Below, piece after piece: positions 1 through 8,960 of a DNA stretch of 35,143 nucleotides. The translations under genes were made by a program, and so were the position numbers. The notes below the pieces were generated by a model. That model saw only the letters and a list, made by a program, of their open reading frames with translations, was not told the origin of the DNA and searched no databases. Every line of letters begins with the position of its first letter. Position 1 is the first letter of the stretch. Origin of the DNA: Maribacter sp. (GTDB taxonomy: Bacteria; Bacteroidota; Bacteroidia; Flavobacteriales; Flavobacteriaceae); NCBI GenBank assembly GCA_029287355.1, contig JARFRH010000262.1, positions 1-35,143 on the forward strand, given 5' to 3'.

Positions 1-80
1 GGGTACAAGTGTCACAAGACATATTCTAAAATATTTTGGAAAAATCCTTGGCATTAAATTTTGGTTTCAGGTTACCCAGA
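1..80. other. Left-edge spacer, nothing recognised
   Basis: AT-rich sequence between the window edge and the end of the small minus-strand gene at 81. I see no coding frame, hairpin or repeat here that I can support. Confidence 0.4.
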
Positions 81-248
81 TTATTCAGTTCTATTATTAA
101 TTATTGGTTCTTCATTCACTAAGAGCATCTCATTGTCTGCATAACCGATAACATTACGTTTCGAAATCATTACCTCGGCTTTATCTGTAATAGCAGCTAT
201 TAAAAGCATGACTACAAAAAAGGCAAACATGATAAAACATTTTTTCAT
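81..248 (-). CDS. Small predicted secreted or membrane peptide (55 aa)
   Basis: Minus-strand frame from ATG at 246-248 to TAA at 81-83. The product starts MKKCFIMF and continues with a strongly hydrophobic stretch (about residues 5-20), then a polar, acidic tail ending NNRTE. This is the shape of a signal peptide or a single N-terminal membrane anchor with a short exported tail. I do not recognise the family. The leader is AT-rich without a Shine-Dalgarno sequence, which is normal for Bacteroidota. It is divergent from the LytTR response regulator at 612, so the two could share the 249-611 control region. The hydrophobic K-K-start makes it more credible than a random frame, but without homologues the call is tentative. 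Confidence 0.42.
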   Translation of the reverse strand: MKKCFIMFAFFVVMLLIAAITDKAEVMISKRNVIGYADNEMLLVNEEPIINNRTE

Positions 249-611
249 TTCACTACATATTTGGTATCCGTAACTTGATTTTGTGTTGTTCTAAGCTGAA
301 GGAACTAACTGAATAATGATTTCGACCACTAAAATATATTATGGAAAGACCCTTATTTTAGCTTATTGTACAAATGGTGCTAATTCTTGTATGAACTGCA
401 GACCCATAAGCTACAACCTTAATAAACGGTATAAAACATTACTCTGGATATCATAACTGTAAGAAATAACAACATTTTTAGTGGCGAAAACTTTTTTCAT
501 GCCATTTTCTGTCAATTACACTTGAATCTTGCCCATTGGCACATCTTTTTTTTAAAACCCAATTCATCGCACTATTTTTGATTACCTTTCTTTTTAGAGA
601 TAATCAGTATT
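249..611. promoter_or_regulatory. Divergent spacer upstream of the LytTR two-component pair
   Basis: This 363-base AT-rich region separates the small minus-strand gene from the LytTR regulator. A weak match to the Bacteroidota -7 element (TAnnTTTG) is seen as TACCTTTC at 583-590, about 22 bases before the ATG at 612; no convincing -33 TTG lies at the right distance. LytTR regulators often bind near their own promoters, so target sites here are possible, but I could not define a repeated motif. Confidence 0.3.
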
Positions 612-1346
612 ATGATTAAAGCCGTTCTAGTCGACGATGAAATAAAAGCACTCCAAAGTCTTTCTTGGGAGCTAACGAATTTTAGCAATGAAATTCAAGT
701 GACCGCCTCTTTTACGGATCCCTTGGAAGCGTTGGGATATCTAGAAACCAACACCCCTGACTGCCTTTTTTTGGATATTGAAATGCCTACTATGGACGGG
801 TTTCAATTCATTCAAAAACTGAAGAACAAGAATTTCCCAGTCGTTATTACGACCGCTTACAACCAATATGCAATTAAAGCGCTTAAAAACGAGGCAATCG
901 ATTATCTTTTAAAACCAATAGATACAGATGACCTCAAAGACACCATCGTTAAAATAAAAAAGTTCAATTCCAAAAACTTTACCGCAGAACGACTTGAGAA
1001 AATATTATTAAACTTCAACGCCAATTCAATTCACAAAAAGATAACTTTCAACACAGACGGAAAATTAGTCTTTCTTGATAGCGATGAGATTATTTACGCG
1101 GAGTCTGATGGAAATTACACTACCGTTTATCTAGTTGACGGCCATAAAATGGTGCTGACCAAAAAACTAAAAAAGGTCAATGAAATTTTACCTCAAGACT
1201 CGTTTTTCAGAATACATAATTCTTATATCATCAATCTTAATAAAATAAAGGAATTTCTCAAAACGGATGGCTACGTTATTTTAAAGCCCAACCACAAAAT
1301 ACCTGTATCAAGACAGAAGAAATCCGATTTTCTTGATATGTTGTAA
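612..1346 (+). CDS. LytTR-family two-component response regulator
   Basis: 244 aa. The N-terminal receiver domain (about residues 1-120) shows the acidic pocket D8/D9/E10, the phospho-acceptor D55 in LFLDIEMP, a TTAY segment and the LLKPID lysine motif. A LytTR DNA-binding domain follows (about 140-240), with the family-typical SDGNYTTVY and FFRIHNSYIIN segments. It is a cytoplasmic transcription factor activated by phosphorylation. The kinase gene begins 8 bases after its stop, so the pair is almost certainly one operon and the kinase its partner. The length is normal for the family (about 240-250 aa). The target genes cannot be read from the sequence. Confidence 0.93.
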   Translation: MIKAVLVDDEIKALQSLSWELTNFSNEIQVTASFTDPLEALGYLETNTPDCLFLDIEMPTMDGFQFIQKLKNKNFPVVITTAYNQYAIKALKNEAIDYLLKPIDTDDLKDTIVKIKKFNSKNFTAERLEKILLNFNANSIHKKITFNTDGKLVFLDSDEIIYAESDGNYTTVYLVDGHKMVLTKKLKKVNEILPQDSFFRIHNSYIINLNKIKEFLKTDGYVILKPNHKIPVSRQKKSDFLDML

Positions 1347-1354
1347 ATTTCCAC

Positions 1355-3334
1355 ATGCGGTATCAAACAAAACATAATACCCATGGCATATCCTCTTCCC
1401 TTATAAACAGGGCAAAGTACTGCCTTTTTGTAACTTCTTTTTTAATAGGGCTATCTGGATTTTCGCAGACTATTTCGGAAGACTTCAAAAAATCAGTCGA
1501 TAGTCTAATAAACAAGGCTCCAAGCACATATGCCGAAATAGATGTTGTTTTCAAAAGAAAGAGAGATGACTCGTTGCTTATGCGCTATTTTACGAATGAG
1601 GCCATTGATAAGAACTATCTAGATGGGCAAGCCTATGCAATCAATCAACTCGGAAGGAAATATAGGAACACCTCGCAATTTTCAAAGGCACTTGGACTAC
1701 ATCAACGTGCTTTAGAAATTGCCGAAAAGGCGGACAATTTAGAATTTAGAGTATATGCACTCAATATGCTAGGCGTTGTTTATAGAAGGGCAGATGCCAT
1801 ACAAGCTGCCCTGAACTATTATCAAAAGGCTCTCGAACTTGCTGAAACCGTTAAAAATCCGAATATCGGTCTCAAAAGAAGTATGAACGTTTCACTTAAC
1901 GGTATTGGCAACATCTATAAAACCCTTGAGCAATTTGATGTTGCTATTGAGAAATTCACCAAAGCCTTGAAACTAGACGAGGAGATGAACAATAAGCTCG
2001 GGCTTGCCGTTAACCATTTCAACATAGGAGAATGTCAAGAGTCTCAAGGTGAACTTGAAGAAGCGCTCCAAAATTTTCAAACATCACTTTCTTATAACAA
2101 AGATATAAAGTCAGACCGAGGCAAAATTCTTTGTAATTATAGTATCGCACATGTTTATGTTCATATGGGTAGAACTAAAGAGGCCCTTGATTTGCTTCTA
2201 AATGCCCTTTCCGAGGCAAAAGAACTGGGAGATAAAAGTATTGTTTCTTCCGTAGAAATAAACTTGGGGTGGTCTTTACTTCAACTAAAACGATTCAAAC
2301 AGGCAAAAGAACATTTGAGCAATGGTCTGCAAATTGCTCAAAATGTTAATCTGCCTAGTCAAATAGCTGAAGCGAACAAGTTTTTATCCGATCTAGCAGT
2401 TGCTCAAAATGATTTTGAAAGTGCTTTGGGATATTATAAAAAATCACAAAACTTCGATAAGGTAATTTCCAATGACAGAAATCTACGTTACGTCAATGAT
2501 ATGATCATGCGCTATGAAAGCGAAAAAGTCATAGATGAATTGAAAGAACTGGAGGAAGAACGTGACGCGGTCAAACTAGAGCTTGTAAAAAACCGAACTC
2601 GTTTGTTGATAAGTGGTATCGCAATTGCCTTGTTAGCTGGAATTCTATATATTTTGTACCGTCAATATCAACTGAAGAATGAAAAGAAATTATTGACCTT
2701 AGAACAGACCATGCTAAGAAGTCAAATGAATCCACATTTTTTGTTCAACACTTTGAATTCGATTAAATTATACATCATTAATAATGAGCAGAAAAATGCC
2801 GTTCATTATCTGAATAAATTTTCGAAACTGATTCGTAAAATATTGGAAGCCTCCTCTCTAAAAGAAATACCATTGGCTGATGAACTAGAAACCGTCGAAC
2901 TCTACATGAAAATAGAAAACATCCGTTTTTCAAATGAGATTAACTTCGAAACAAATATTGAGGAGGGTATCGACCCGCATACCGTCAGAATTCCGTCACT
3001 GATACTTCAACCCTTTCTTGAAAATGCGCTTTGGCACGGACTTTCTTCGAAAGAAGGCAAGAAGAACATTGTTCTTGAAGTTAACAAAGGAAAGGAAGAA
3101 GGGTTTATCGATATAGCTATAATAGACAATGGTATTGGACGCGAAGCCGCAGACATCATAAAACGGAATAAAGTACTCAAACGTAAATCAGTAGGTATTG
3201 ATATTACCAAAGAGCGCTTATCCAATTTTTCCCGTGATTACCATAACTCTTTCAATCTTGAGATTTTGGATCTTTTTGACAAAACGGGCATTGCCACAGG
3301 AACAAAGGTTCTATTACACATTCCTACCCTTTAG
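1355..3334 (+). CDS. TPR-containing LytS/YehU-type sensor histidine kinase
   Basis: 659 aa. An N-terminal signal segment (hydrophobic about 21-36, ending GFSQ) precedes a predicted periplasmic run of tetratricopeptide repeats (about 95-370). A coiled region follows (385-412), then one membrane helix (about 416-436). The cytoplasmic His_kinase (PF06580-type) domain has the acceptor H461 in MNPHFLFNTLNS. The ATPase part has the N-box N557 in LENALWHG and a DNGIGREAAD box. This build is common in Bacteroidota and pairs with LytTR regulators such as the gene immediately upstream. Its last 11 bases overlap the convergent DUF3109 gene. The stimulus is unknown; TPRs suggest sensing through protein contacts. 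I see no damage in the gene. Confidence 0.93.
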   Translation: MRYQTKHNTHGISSSLINRAKYCLFVTSFLIGLSGFSQTISEDFKKSVDSLINKAPSTYAEIDVVFKRKRDDSLLMRYFTNEAIDKNYLDGQAYAINQLGRKYRNTSQFSKALGLHQRALEIAEKADNLEFRVYALNMLGVVYRRADAIQAALNYYQKALELAETVKNPNIGLKRSMNVSLNGIGNIYKTLEQFDVAIEKFTKALKLDEEMNNKLGLAVNHFNIGECQESQGELEEALQNFQTSLSYNKDIKSDRGKILCNYSIAHVYVHMGRTKEALDLLLNALSEAKELGDKSIVSSVEINLGWSLLQLKRFKQAKEHLSNGLQIAQNVNLPSQIAEANKFLSDLAVAQNDFESALGYYKKSQNFDKVISNDRNLRYVNDMIMRYESEKVIDELKELEEERDAVKLELVKNRTRLLISGIAIALLAGILYILYRQYQLKNEKKLLTLEQTMLRSQMNPHFLFNTLNSIKLYIINNEQKNAVHYLNKFSKLIRKILEASSLKEIPLADELETVELYMKIENIRFSNEINFETNIEEGIDPHTVRIPSLILQPFLENALWHGLSSKEGKKNIVLEVNKGKEEGFIDIAIIDNGIGREAADIIKRNKVLKRKSVGIDITKERLSNFSRDYHNSFNLEILDLFDKTGIATGTKVLLHIPTL

Positions 3335-3896
3335 AAATCGTTTCCGCAACTTTTTCCAACTCGGAATACCAAGTTTCACCAAACTTGCGAATCAATGCTT
3401 CTTTCACAAATTTGTAAATAGGCACTTTCAGCTCTTCCCCTAAAGAACAAGCAGGGTCACAGATTTCCCATTTATGATAATTTACGGCAGTCAGTTCCGT
3501 ATATTCCTTTACCCTCACAGGATACATATGACATGAAACCGGCTTTCTCCATTGCGTAATTCCGTGATTATATGCTTCTTCCAAACCGCATTTTGTGATT
3601 CCATTTTCCGAAAAAACAACATAAGCACATTCACTTCCGTTGACCAAAGGAGTTTCCCATTCACCATCCTCTCCTTTTACAAAAGCACCTTGCTCTTCAA
3701 TCGCCTTGAGACCCTCGGTTCTTAAAAATGGTTTTACCTCCGCATAAATATTCACTAAAATTTGGGTCTCCTCATCTTCCAATGGGGCTCCAGCATCGCC
3801 ATCGATACAACAAGCGCCTTTACAAGCATTAAGATTACAGACAAAATCATTTTCGATGATTTCTTCTGAAATTATGGTTTTACCTATTTGGAACAT
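3324..3896 (-). CDS. DUF3109 family cysteine-rich protein
   Basis: 190 aa from the ATG at 3894-3896 (product MFQIGKTIIS). An upstream in-frame ATG at 3917 would add seven residues, but the shorter form fits what I recall of the family. The N-terminus carries a dense cysteine cluster, CNLNACKGACC (C20, C25, C29, C30). Further cysteines come later (ECAY, TKCG, SCHMYP, CDPACS), a pattern reminiscent of YkgJ-type metal or Fe-S binding proteins. The function is unknown; it is a soluble cytoplasmic protein widespread in Bacteroidota. The gene converges on the sensor kinase with an 11-base overlap. Metal binding is inferred only from the cysteines. Confidence 0.88.
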   Translation of the reverse strand: MFQIGKTIISEEIIENDFVCNLNACKGACCIDGDAGAPLEDEETQILVNIYAEVKPFLRTEGLKAIEEQGAFVKGEDGEWETPLVNGSECAYVVFSENGITKCGLEEAYNHGITQWRKPVSCHMYPVRVKEYTELTAVNYHKWEICDPACSLGEELKVPIYKFVKEALIRKFGETWYSELEKVAETISKG

Positions 3897-3978
3897 GGAA
3901 TTTGTATGAAATGCCAAATATACTTTTTAACTAGGTAATTATTTGAAAGAGTTGTAGCAACTTGCTCTTTTTTAAATG

Positions 3979-3986
3979 TAAATTTG
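3979..3986 (+). promoter_or_regulatory. Candidate Bacteroidota -7 box upstream of the MarC-like gene
   Basis: TAAATTTG is an exact match to the Bacteroidota -7 consensus TAnnTTTG and lies 18 bases before the ATG at 4005. TTG triplets occur at 3952-3954 and 3962-3964, but the gaps to the box (24 and 14 bases) fall just outside the usual range, so the full promoter is not certain. Confidence 0.35.
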
Positions 3987-4004
3987 CGCAAAATTTGAAT
4001 TCGT

Positions 4005-4595
4005 ATGCCATTAAATTTAAACTTTGATATTCGTGAAATAGGAACATCGAGCATGGTCTTGTTCGCCGTAATAGATATTATAGGAAGTGTACCCATCATA
4101 ATAGGTCTAAGAAAAAAGGTGGGCCATATTCAGTCGGAAAAGGCTTCTATTGTTGCTGCATGTATTCTCATTGCCTTCTTGTTCGTCGGAGAAGAAATCT
4201 TAAAACTCATTGGTATCGATGTCAATTCTTTTGCCGTAGCGGGTGCTTTTATCATTTTCTTTATCGCAATAGAAATGATATTGGGCATTACCTTGTATAA
4301 AGATGATGCAGCGGAAAGCGCATCCATTGTGCCCATCGCTTTTCCACTAATCGCTGGAGCAGGTACTTTGACGTCGCTTTTGTCTTTACGTGCCGAATAT
4401 CAAGTGGAGAACATCATAGTAGCAATTATTGTAAACATTATCTTTGTATATCTGGTACTGAAATCATCGCTAAGAATCGAAAAAGTATTGGGGAAAAATG
4501 GCATCAGTATTATTCGGAAAGTTTTTGGTGTCATTTTATTGGCCATTGCAGTGAAATTGTTTGCGACGAACATCAATGCTTTGTTTAGCCACTAA
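4005..4595 (+). CDS. MarC family integral membrane protein (UPF0056)
   Basis: 196 aa, almost wholly hydrophobic with about six membrane helices. The segments FAVIDIIGSVPIIIGL near the start and VPIAFPLIAGAGTLTSLL in the middle are family-typical of MarC/YchE-like proteins. Members were once linked to multiple antibiotic resistance, but that role was not upheld and the substrate is generally unknown. It is an inner-membrane protein of normal length for the family. A small two-helix membrane protein follows after 24 bases on the same strand, so the two may be co-transcribed. An exact -7 box lies just upstream. Confidence 0.9.
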   Translation: MPLNLNFDIREIGTSSMVLFAVIDIIGSVPIIIGLRKKVGHIQSEKASIVAACILIAFLFVGEEILKLIGIDVNSFAVAGAFIIFFIAIEMILGITLYKDDAAESASIVPIAFPLIAGAGTLTSLLSLRAEYQVENIIVAIIVNIIFVYLVLKSSLRIEKVLGKNGISIIRKVFGVILLAIAVKLFATNINALFSH

Positions 4596-4619
4596 GCAAC
4601 CGCGTAAAACAGTAATGAT

Positions 4620-4823
4620 ATGAGTAAAGCCCTTTCTTTGATCTTAATAGTTTTGGCAGTTGCATTGATTGCCTATAATGTGACTTTGGTAAATTTCCAG
4701 AATCCATTGGAAGGTAATAGCATCATCGCCCTTATAGGAATTATTGCCTCACTTTGTGCTATTGTGCTCTTATTGATTTATATCACCTCACGGAAGATCA
4801 AGGATAAAATGAATCAAGACTAG
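4620..4823 (+). CDS. Small two-helix membrane protein, function unknown
   Basis: 67 aa. Two predicted membrane helices (about residues 4-24 and 34-55) are joined by a short loop (NFQNPLEGNS), with a charged tail (RKIKDKMNQD) that is probably cytoplasmic. I do not recognise a named family; small proteins of this shape are common in Flavobacteriaceae. It lies 24 bases after the MarC-like gene on the same strand, which suggests co-transcription. Its last four bases overlap the convergent S41 peptidase gene. Confidence 0.75.
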   Translation: MSKALSLILIVLAVALIAYNVTLVNFQNPLEGNSIIALIGIIASLCAIVLLLIYITSRKIKDKMNQD

Positions 4824-6445
4824 TTGACACCTTCAATCGCTTCGGTCTCTTCTTGATTTACAACTGGATTGTCGAGTTCCAATACATGTTGCAGCATTTT
4901 ATCAGCACTGCTCTTTATTTTCGCATGAACATTGGGTCCGAATAACTGTTCGGCCAATGCAGCTTTGAGGTATAGTTTTATGCTATCCTCGTAATCATAA
5001 AAACTCATCTTAAACCTTCGTGCCATCAAATAATCAATGAACTTTTCAAAAAGCACATCATCTACTTTGAAATTGGCGACGAAATCTTTTTGGGTATAAT
5101 CAGCATATCGTGCGCGGTCTTCGTCTAAATGTTCAAAGATAAAGTAGGATATCCATCCGTAGCTATCCATACTTTCAACAGCTTCCTCTTCATTGGTACC
5201 TATAGCCACAAATTCATCCGGAATGATTCCTCCGCCACCATAAACAACTTTCCCTTTTGGGGTTTTGAATATTAACGAATCAGCTACTTTAATACTATCA
5301 ACAGATGTCAGCTCACCATTTTGATAGCGGTCGATGAACTTTTGATAATAGTCTTTATGTCCGTTTTTATAGGTTCTTTGAATACTTCGCCCTGTCGGGG
5401 TGTAATATCTCGAAACCGTCAACCGCACAGCGGAACCATCTCCGAGCTCCATCTCTCTTTGCACTAATCCTTTGCCGAATGACCTGCGGCCAACGATGGT
5501 TCCAATATCATTGTCTTGTAAGGCCCCGGCTATAATCTCACTGGCAGAAGCCGAGCGTTCGTTGATCAAAACATAAACAGGCTTGTCCTCAAAGCTCCCC
5601 TCATCCGTAGCGAATACTTTATTGACTTTTCCTTTCTTATTCTTGGTGAAAAGAATCAATTTCCCATCATCTAAAAATTCATCGGCCATTTGTTCTGCAA
5701 CTCCAAGATACCCCCCGGGATTATCTCTCAGATCCAAGGTCAATTTCTTTGCGCCCCTCTTTTGCAAATCTTTCAAGGCAGCTTTGAATTCCTTGAACGT
5801 TGGTTCAGCAAAACGATTGACTTTGATATAGCCCATATCATCCGTAAGCATATAATAGGCCTCCACACTTTTAATTGGAACGATATCCCGTTTGATATTC
5901 GCGGTAAATATCCTATCATCTGTTTTGCGATATACGCGAAGCTTTACAGACGAACCCTTGATTCCTCTAAGTCGCTGAATAATCGCATCATTAGAAATGT
6001 TTTTGCCGAACAGGGTATCTTTGTCGGCCATTAGTATGCGGTCTCCCGGTTCTATTCCTTTCAAAGAACTAGGCCCCTCGTCAATAGTTCTGATAACCGA
6101 AATCGTGTCATTGTACTTGTAAAAATTGATCCCGATTCCCACAAAATCGCCTTTCATATTTTCGGACACTTGGGTCATTTCATCTTTGGGGATATAGACA
6201 GAATGTGGGTCTAACTTCTCTAAGATATTGTTTACTGTGACGTCAACGATACTATCCGTATTGATTTCGTCCACATATTCATAGTCAATATAGTCGATAA
6301 GCCGATTCAGCTTATCTTTTTTCGAGTTGGTCGTGAAAAGTTTTTCCGGGGAATCGTTGAAATTCAATTTACCTCCAAGAAATACGCCCAATGCAAGAGC
6401 TGCGGCAAGTATAGTTGGCCATAAGTAATTAATTTTCTTTTGCAT
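4820..6445 (-). CDS. S41 family C-terminal processing peptidase (CtpA/Prc-like)
   Basis: 541 aa. An N-terminal signal or anchor segment (about 8-24) exports the protein to the periplasm. It is followed by an S41 N-terminal part, a PDZ domain (about 90-175, with GIGINFYK and EPGDRILMADK) and the tail-specific protease core. The catalytic signature is SASASE at 298-303 (the nucleophile is one of these serines), with the lysine K325 in SFGKGLVQ. The substrate-cleft segment LDLRDNPGG is also present. CtpA-type enzymes cleave exported proteins near their C-termini. It ends an apparent minus-strand operon, 12 bases after the dCMP deaminase gene. The C-terminal 120 residues beyond the core are typical of Bacteroidota versions. 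Confidence 0.93.
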   Translation of the reverse strand: MQKKINYLWPTILAAALALGVFLGGKLNFNDSPEKLFTTNSKKDKLNRLIDYIDYEYVDEINTDSIVDVTVNNILEKLDPHSVYIPKDEMTQVSENMKGDFVGIGINFYKYNDTISVIRTIDEGPSSLKGIEPGDRILMADKDTLFGKNISNDAIIQRLRGIKGSSVKLRVYRKTDDRIFTANIKRDIVPIKSVEAYYMLTDDMGYIKVNRFAEPTFKEFKAALKDLQKRGAKKLTLDLRDNPGGYLGVAEQMADEFLDDGKLILFTKNKKGKVNKVFATDEGSFEDKPVYVLINERSASASEIIAGALQDNDIGTIVGRRSFGKGLVQREMELGDGSAVRLTVSRYYTPTGRSIQRTYKNGHKDYYQKFIDRYQNGELTSVDSIKVADSLIFKTPKGKVVYGGGGIIPDEFVAIGTNEEEAVESMDSYGWISYFIFEHLDEDRARYADYTQKDFVANFKVDDVLFEKFIDYLMARRFKMSFYDYEDSIKLYLKAALAEQLFGPNVHAKIKSSADKMLQHVLELDNPVVNQEETEAIEGVN

Positions 6446-6457
6446 TTTTAGAGCTTC

Positions 6458-6895
6458 TTATTTTTTAGATGTGATGTCAGGCAGATGTTGTAATTCAACA
6501 CCTGCTTTGGTCAAAAATTTCAATCCGGAGTCATCTTTATACCCCTTTTGATACACTACACGTTTTATGCCAGATTGATGAATTAATTTGCTGCATTCCC
6601 TACAGGGGGATAGCGTGATATAAAGTGTTGCTCCTTGGCATGATTGGGTTGAGGAAGCGACCTTTGAAATGGCATTGGCCTCTGCATGTAACACATACCA
6701 CTTTGTATAACCCTCCTCATCTTCACAGACATTTTCAAAGCCGGTAGGTGTGCCATTGTAGCCATCGGAGATGATCATTCGGTCACGCACCACAATCGCA
6801 CCGACCTGTTTTCGTTTACAGTATGACAATTTACCCCATTCCGCAGCCATTCGTAAATAGGCTTTGTCATATTTGATCTGTTTGGATTCCTTCAT
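6458..6895 (-). CDS. Deoxycytidylate (dCMP) deaminase, ComEB-like
   Basis: 145 aa. It carries the zinc-dependent cytidine deaminase signature: H70-A-E72 (HAEANAI) and PCRECSK with C98 and C101, where His and the two Cys bind zinc and Glu is the proton shuttle. The N-terminal segments RKQVGAIVV and SDGYNGTP fit dCMP deaminases, which turn dCMP into dUMP for dTTP synthesis; they make a plain nucleoside deaminase less likely. It is a cytoplasmic enzyme. The S41 peptidase gene starts 12 bases downstream, so they are probably co-transcribed. The length is normal. Confidence 0.92.
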   Translation of the reverse strand: MKESKQIKYDKAYLRMAAEWGKLSYCKRKQVGAIVVRDRMIISDGYNGTPTGFENVCEDEEGYTKWYVLHAEANAISKVASSTQSCQGATLYITLSPCRECSKLIHQSGIKRVVYQKGYKDDSGLKFLTKAGVELQHLPDITSKK

Positions 6896-6974
6896 CTAAT
6901 CAACGTGCTAGCAAACACCTAAGATACCTGCTTTACGAAATTCCCGCAACCTTATAAGGTTTATTTTAACATCC

Positions 6975-7559
6975 CTACCAAGGGAACGTGGCAATCAACA
7001 TCTGTATTGTGACCAAAATGATTAAAATAGATGATACAAGGACAAAAAGAGCCGGTTTTATCCTTAAAATGGAAAGAAAAAGGTAACTGACGGCCAATAC
7101 CGCTGAAACGATACACACTTGAGCCATTTCGATACCGGCAGCGAAGCCTAGTAATGGGGCTAGTTTATTATCTTCTTCTGCCACGAGCATTTTGAAGTAA
7201 TTACTAAATCCGAAGCCGTGGATTAGGCCGAAAAAGGCAGTGGCAACCATGTGAAGTAGCACACTTTTATCTGCCATCTTGGCACTGATATAATTCAAAT
7301 TAAATAATGCAGTAACCAAAATAGTTACGGGAATCAGGAACTCTATTAGACCGACATCCATGACCACAATTCCATAAACCGATGCATACAATGAAAAACA
7401 ATGGGCAATGGTGAATATAGTAGCTAATAACAGTACTTTTTTCCAATTTTTAAAAGAAAAGGGAAGTGCTAAAGCCGTTAAAAAAAGAATATGATCATAA
7501 GCCGCGAAATCAAGTACATGATTCAGGCCTAGTTTTATATAAAAAATGAAATCTTGCAT
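6975..7559 (-). CDS. HupE/UreJ family membrane protein
   Basis: 194 aa from the ATG at 7557-7559 (MQDFIFYIKLG). An upstream TTG at 7574 would add five residues and is less likely. The protein has about six to seven membrane helices. The N-terminal GLNHVLDFAAYDHILFL and the central FGLIHGFGFSNYF segments, with conserved His and Asp, are typical of HupE/UreJ proteins. Related proteins are proposed metal (nickel or cobalt) permeases linked to hydrogenase or urease, but no such enzyme is encoded nearby, so the substrate is unknown. It lies 30 bases after the TerB/DnaJ gene and 79 bases before the deaminase gene on the same strand. Confidence 0.85.
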   Translation of the reverse strand: MQDFIFYIKLGLNHVLDFAAYDHILFLTALALPFSFKNWKKVLLLATIFTIAHCFSLYASVYGIVVMDVGLIEFLIPVTILVTALFNLNYISAKMADKSVLLHMVATAFFGLIHGFGFSNYFKMLVAEEDNKLAPLLGFAAGIEMAQVCIVSAVLAVSYLFLSILRIKPALFVLVSSILIILVTIQMLIATFPW

Positions 7560-7589
7560 TTTTTTAGTAATCAACTACGACTGCCAGCT

Positions 7590-8324
7590 TTAAAGCCCCC
7601 GTTCTTTTTGAATCGTCTCATAGGCCTTTTGAACTTGCTTGAATTTTTCTTCAGCACCTTTTTTGATCGCCTCATTTTCAGTGTTGACCCGGTCAGGATG
7701 GTACTTTTTGGCCATGGTCCGATACGCCTTTTTCACCTCATCATTTGTCGCCGATTTTTGAATTTCCAAAATTTTATAAGCAGTATCGGCAGATTTGACG
7801 AACATCGCCATGATACTTTCAAAGTCGCGAAAAGCAACGCGCAAGTATCCCGAAATTTCCTTTATTTTACTGATTTCGGCCCTACTTACATTGCCATCGG
7901 CTTGAGCAATTCCGAATAAGAAATGGAGTAACTGCAAACGTACCTCGTAACGGGTACGCTGATTCAGAAAGGTACAGATGCGCTGTGCGGATATTTCTCT
8001 GCTCTTACTGACGTCATTAAAAGTGCGGAAGATGGCATTTGCTTTCTCTTTTCCGTATGTGCTTACAAAATACTGCCTTACATAATCCATTTCAGTCTGA
8101 CTCACTGTACCATCTGCCTTAATCACAATAGAACAAAGTGAAATCAGATTTAACTCAAAATCGGCCGGCGAAACCTTTTGCCTAGTGAGGTCGCCAAGTA
8201 TGCTTTGTGTACCACCACCTTTGTTGAATTGACTATCGACAAAACTACCGGCGAAGAACCCCAATATAGCGCCAGGATATCGAAATAAATAATACCCGAT
8301 TAACGCCGCAATCCATTTGACCAT
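7590..8324 (-). CDS. TerB-like and DnaJ domain protein (DjlA-like)
   Basis: 244 aa. A short N-terminal membrane-associated segment (about 4-28, [17 protein letters not shown]) is followed by a TerB-like helical domain (about 55-170) with two acidic segments, [10 protein letters not shown] and [10 protein letters not shown], of the kind proposed to bind metal. The C-terminal J domain (about 180-244) has the HPD motif at 209-211, needed to stimulate DnaK ATPase. The order resembles DjlA, a membrane-bound co-chaperone. It is the first gene of the minus-strand run ending at the S41 peptidase and is divergent from the bacilliredoxin gene. Confidence 0.9.
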   Translation of the reverse strand: MVKWIAALIGYYLFRYPGAILGFFAGSFVDSQFNKGGGTQSILGDLTRQKVSPADFELNLISLCSIVIKADGTVSQTEMDYVRQYFVSTYGKEKANAIFRTFNDVSKSREISAQRICTFLNQRTRYEVRLQLLHFLFGIAQADGNVSRAEISKIKEISGYLRVAFRDFESIMAMFVKSADTAYKILEIQKSATNDEVKKAYRTMAKKYHPDRVNTENEAIKKGAEEKFKQVQKAYETIQKERGL

Positions 8325-8425
8325 TAGTGTATATTTTTTGTCAAAGATAAGTCCCTCTCATGTCACGAACAAGATAGCGCATCGTATATCATGAAAAGTC
8401 AAAAAGAAAAATTCGACAAATTGAG

Positions 8426-8434
8426 TATCTTTAC
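8426..8434 (+). promoter_or_regulatory. Possible -7 box of the bacilliredoxin gene
   Basis: TATCTTTAC resembles the Bacteroidota -7 element (TAnnTTTG, with A in place of G) and lies about 30 bases before the ATG at 8465. It is followed by an A-rich leader typical of Bacteroidota translation starts. A -33 TTG at the correct distance is not clear. Confidence 0.3.
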
Positions 8435-8464
8435 ACACTGAAACAAAAAATAAAAAAATATACT

Positions 8465-8875
8465 ATGTACCCTGCAGAATTAGTAAAACCCATGAGAGAT
8501 GATTTGGCCAATGCCGGATTTGAAGAATTATATACGGCAGAAGCCGTTGAGAATGCCATAAAACAAGAAGGAACAACACTAGTAGTTGTAAATTCCGTTT
8601 GCGGATGTGCCGCGGCAAATGCAAGGCCAGCTGCTAAAATGAGTTTGCAAAACGCAAAAAAACCAGATCATACGGTAACCGTTTTCGCGGGTGTCGATAC
8701 CGAAGCTGTTGATACAGCACGAAATTTGATGATTCCTTTTCCTCCATCATCCCCAAGTATGGCACTGTTTAAAGATGGTGAATTGGTACACATGATCGAG
8801 CGTCATCATATTGAAGGTCGACCTGCCGAATTAATTGCAGAGAACCTGACAGAAGCATATAACGAATTCTGCTAG
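8465..8875 (+). CDS. BrxA/BrxB family bacilliredoxin (YphP/YqiW-like)
   Basis: 136 aa. The N-terminal MYPAELVKPMRDDL and the active-site segment VCGCAAANARPA (C46-G47-C48) are hallmarks of the YphP/YqiW family. In Bacillus these CGC thioredoxin-fold proteins remove bacillithiol from mixed disulfides. Here the role is probably thiol redox repair, with bacillithiol or another low-molecular-weight thiol as partner; no biosynthetic genes for it lie in the window. It is cytoplasmic. The gene stands alone, with a clear hairpin terminator about 50 bases after its stop. Confidence 0.9.
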   Translation: MYPAELVKPMRDDLANAGFEELYTAEAVENAIKQEGTTLVVVNSVCGCAAANARPAAKMSLQNAKKPDHTVTVFAGVDTEAVDTARNLMIPFPPSSPSMALFKDGELVHMIERHHIEGRPAELIAENLTEAYNEFC

Positions 8876-8922
8876 ATGGTCTCCGTCCAGCCTAAACGTG
8901 GCAACTTAAAATAGTTCATAAG

Positions 8923-8950
8923 AAACCGTTCCTTAAGGAGCGGTTTTTTA
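8923..8950 (+). terminator. Rho-independent terminator after the bacilliredoxin gene
   Basis: The stem pairs 8923-8932 with 8937-8946 (AAACCGTTCC and GGAGCGGTTT, one G-T wobble) around a TTAA loop and runs straight into a T tract (TTTTTTA). It lies only 10 bases before the next ATG, so the acyltransferase leader is either very short or includes this hairpin. Confidence 0.8.
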
Positions 8951-8960
8951 TTTTTGTGCA

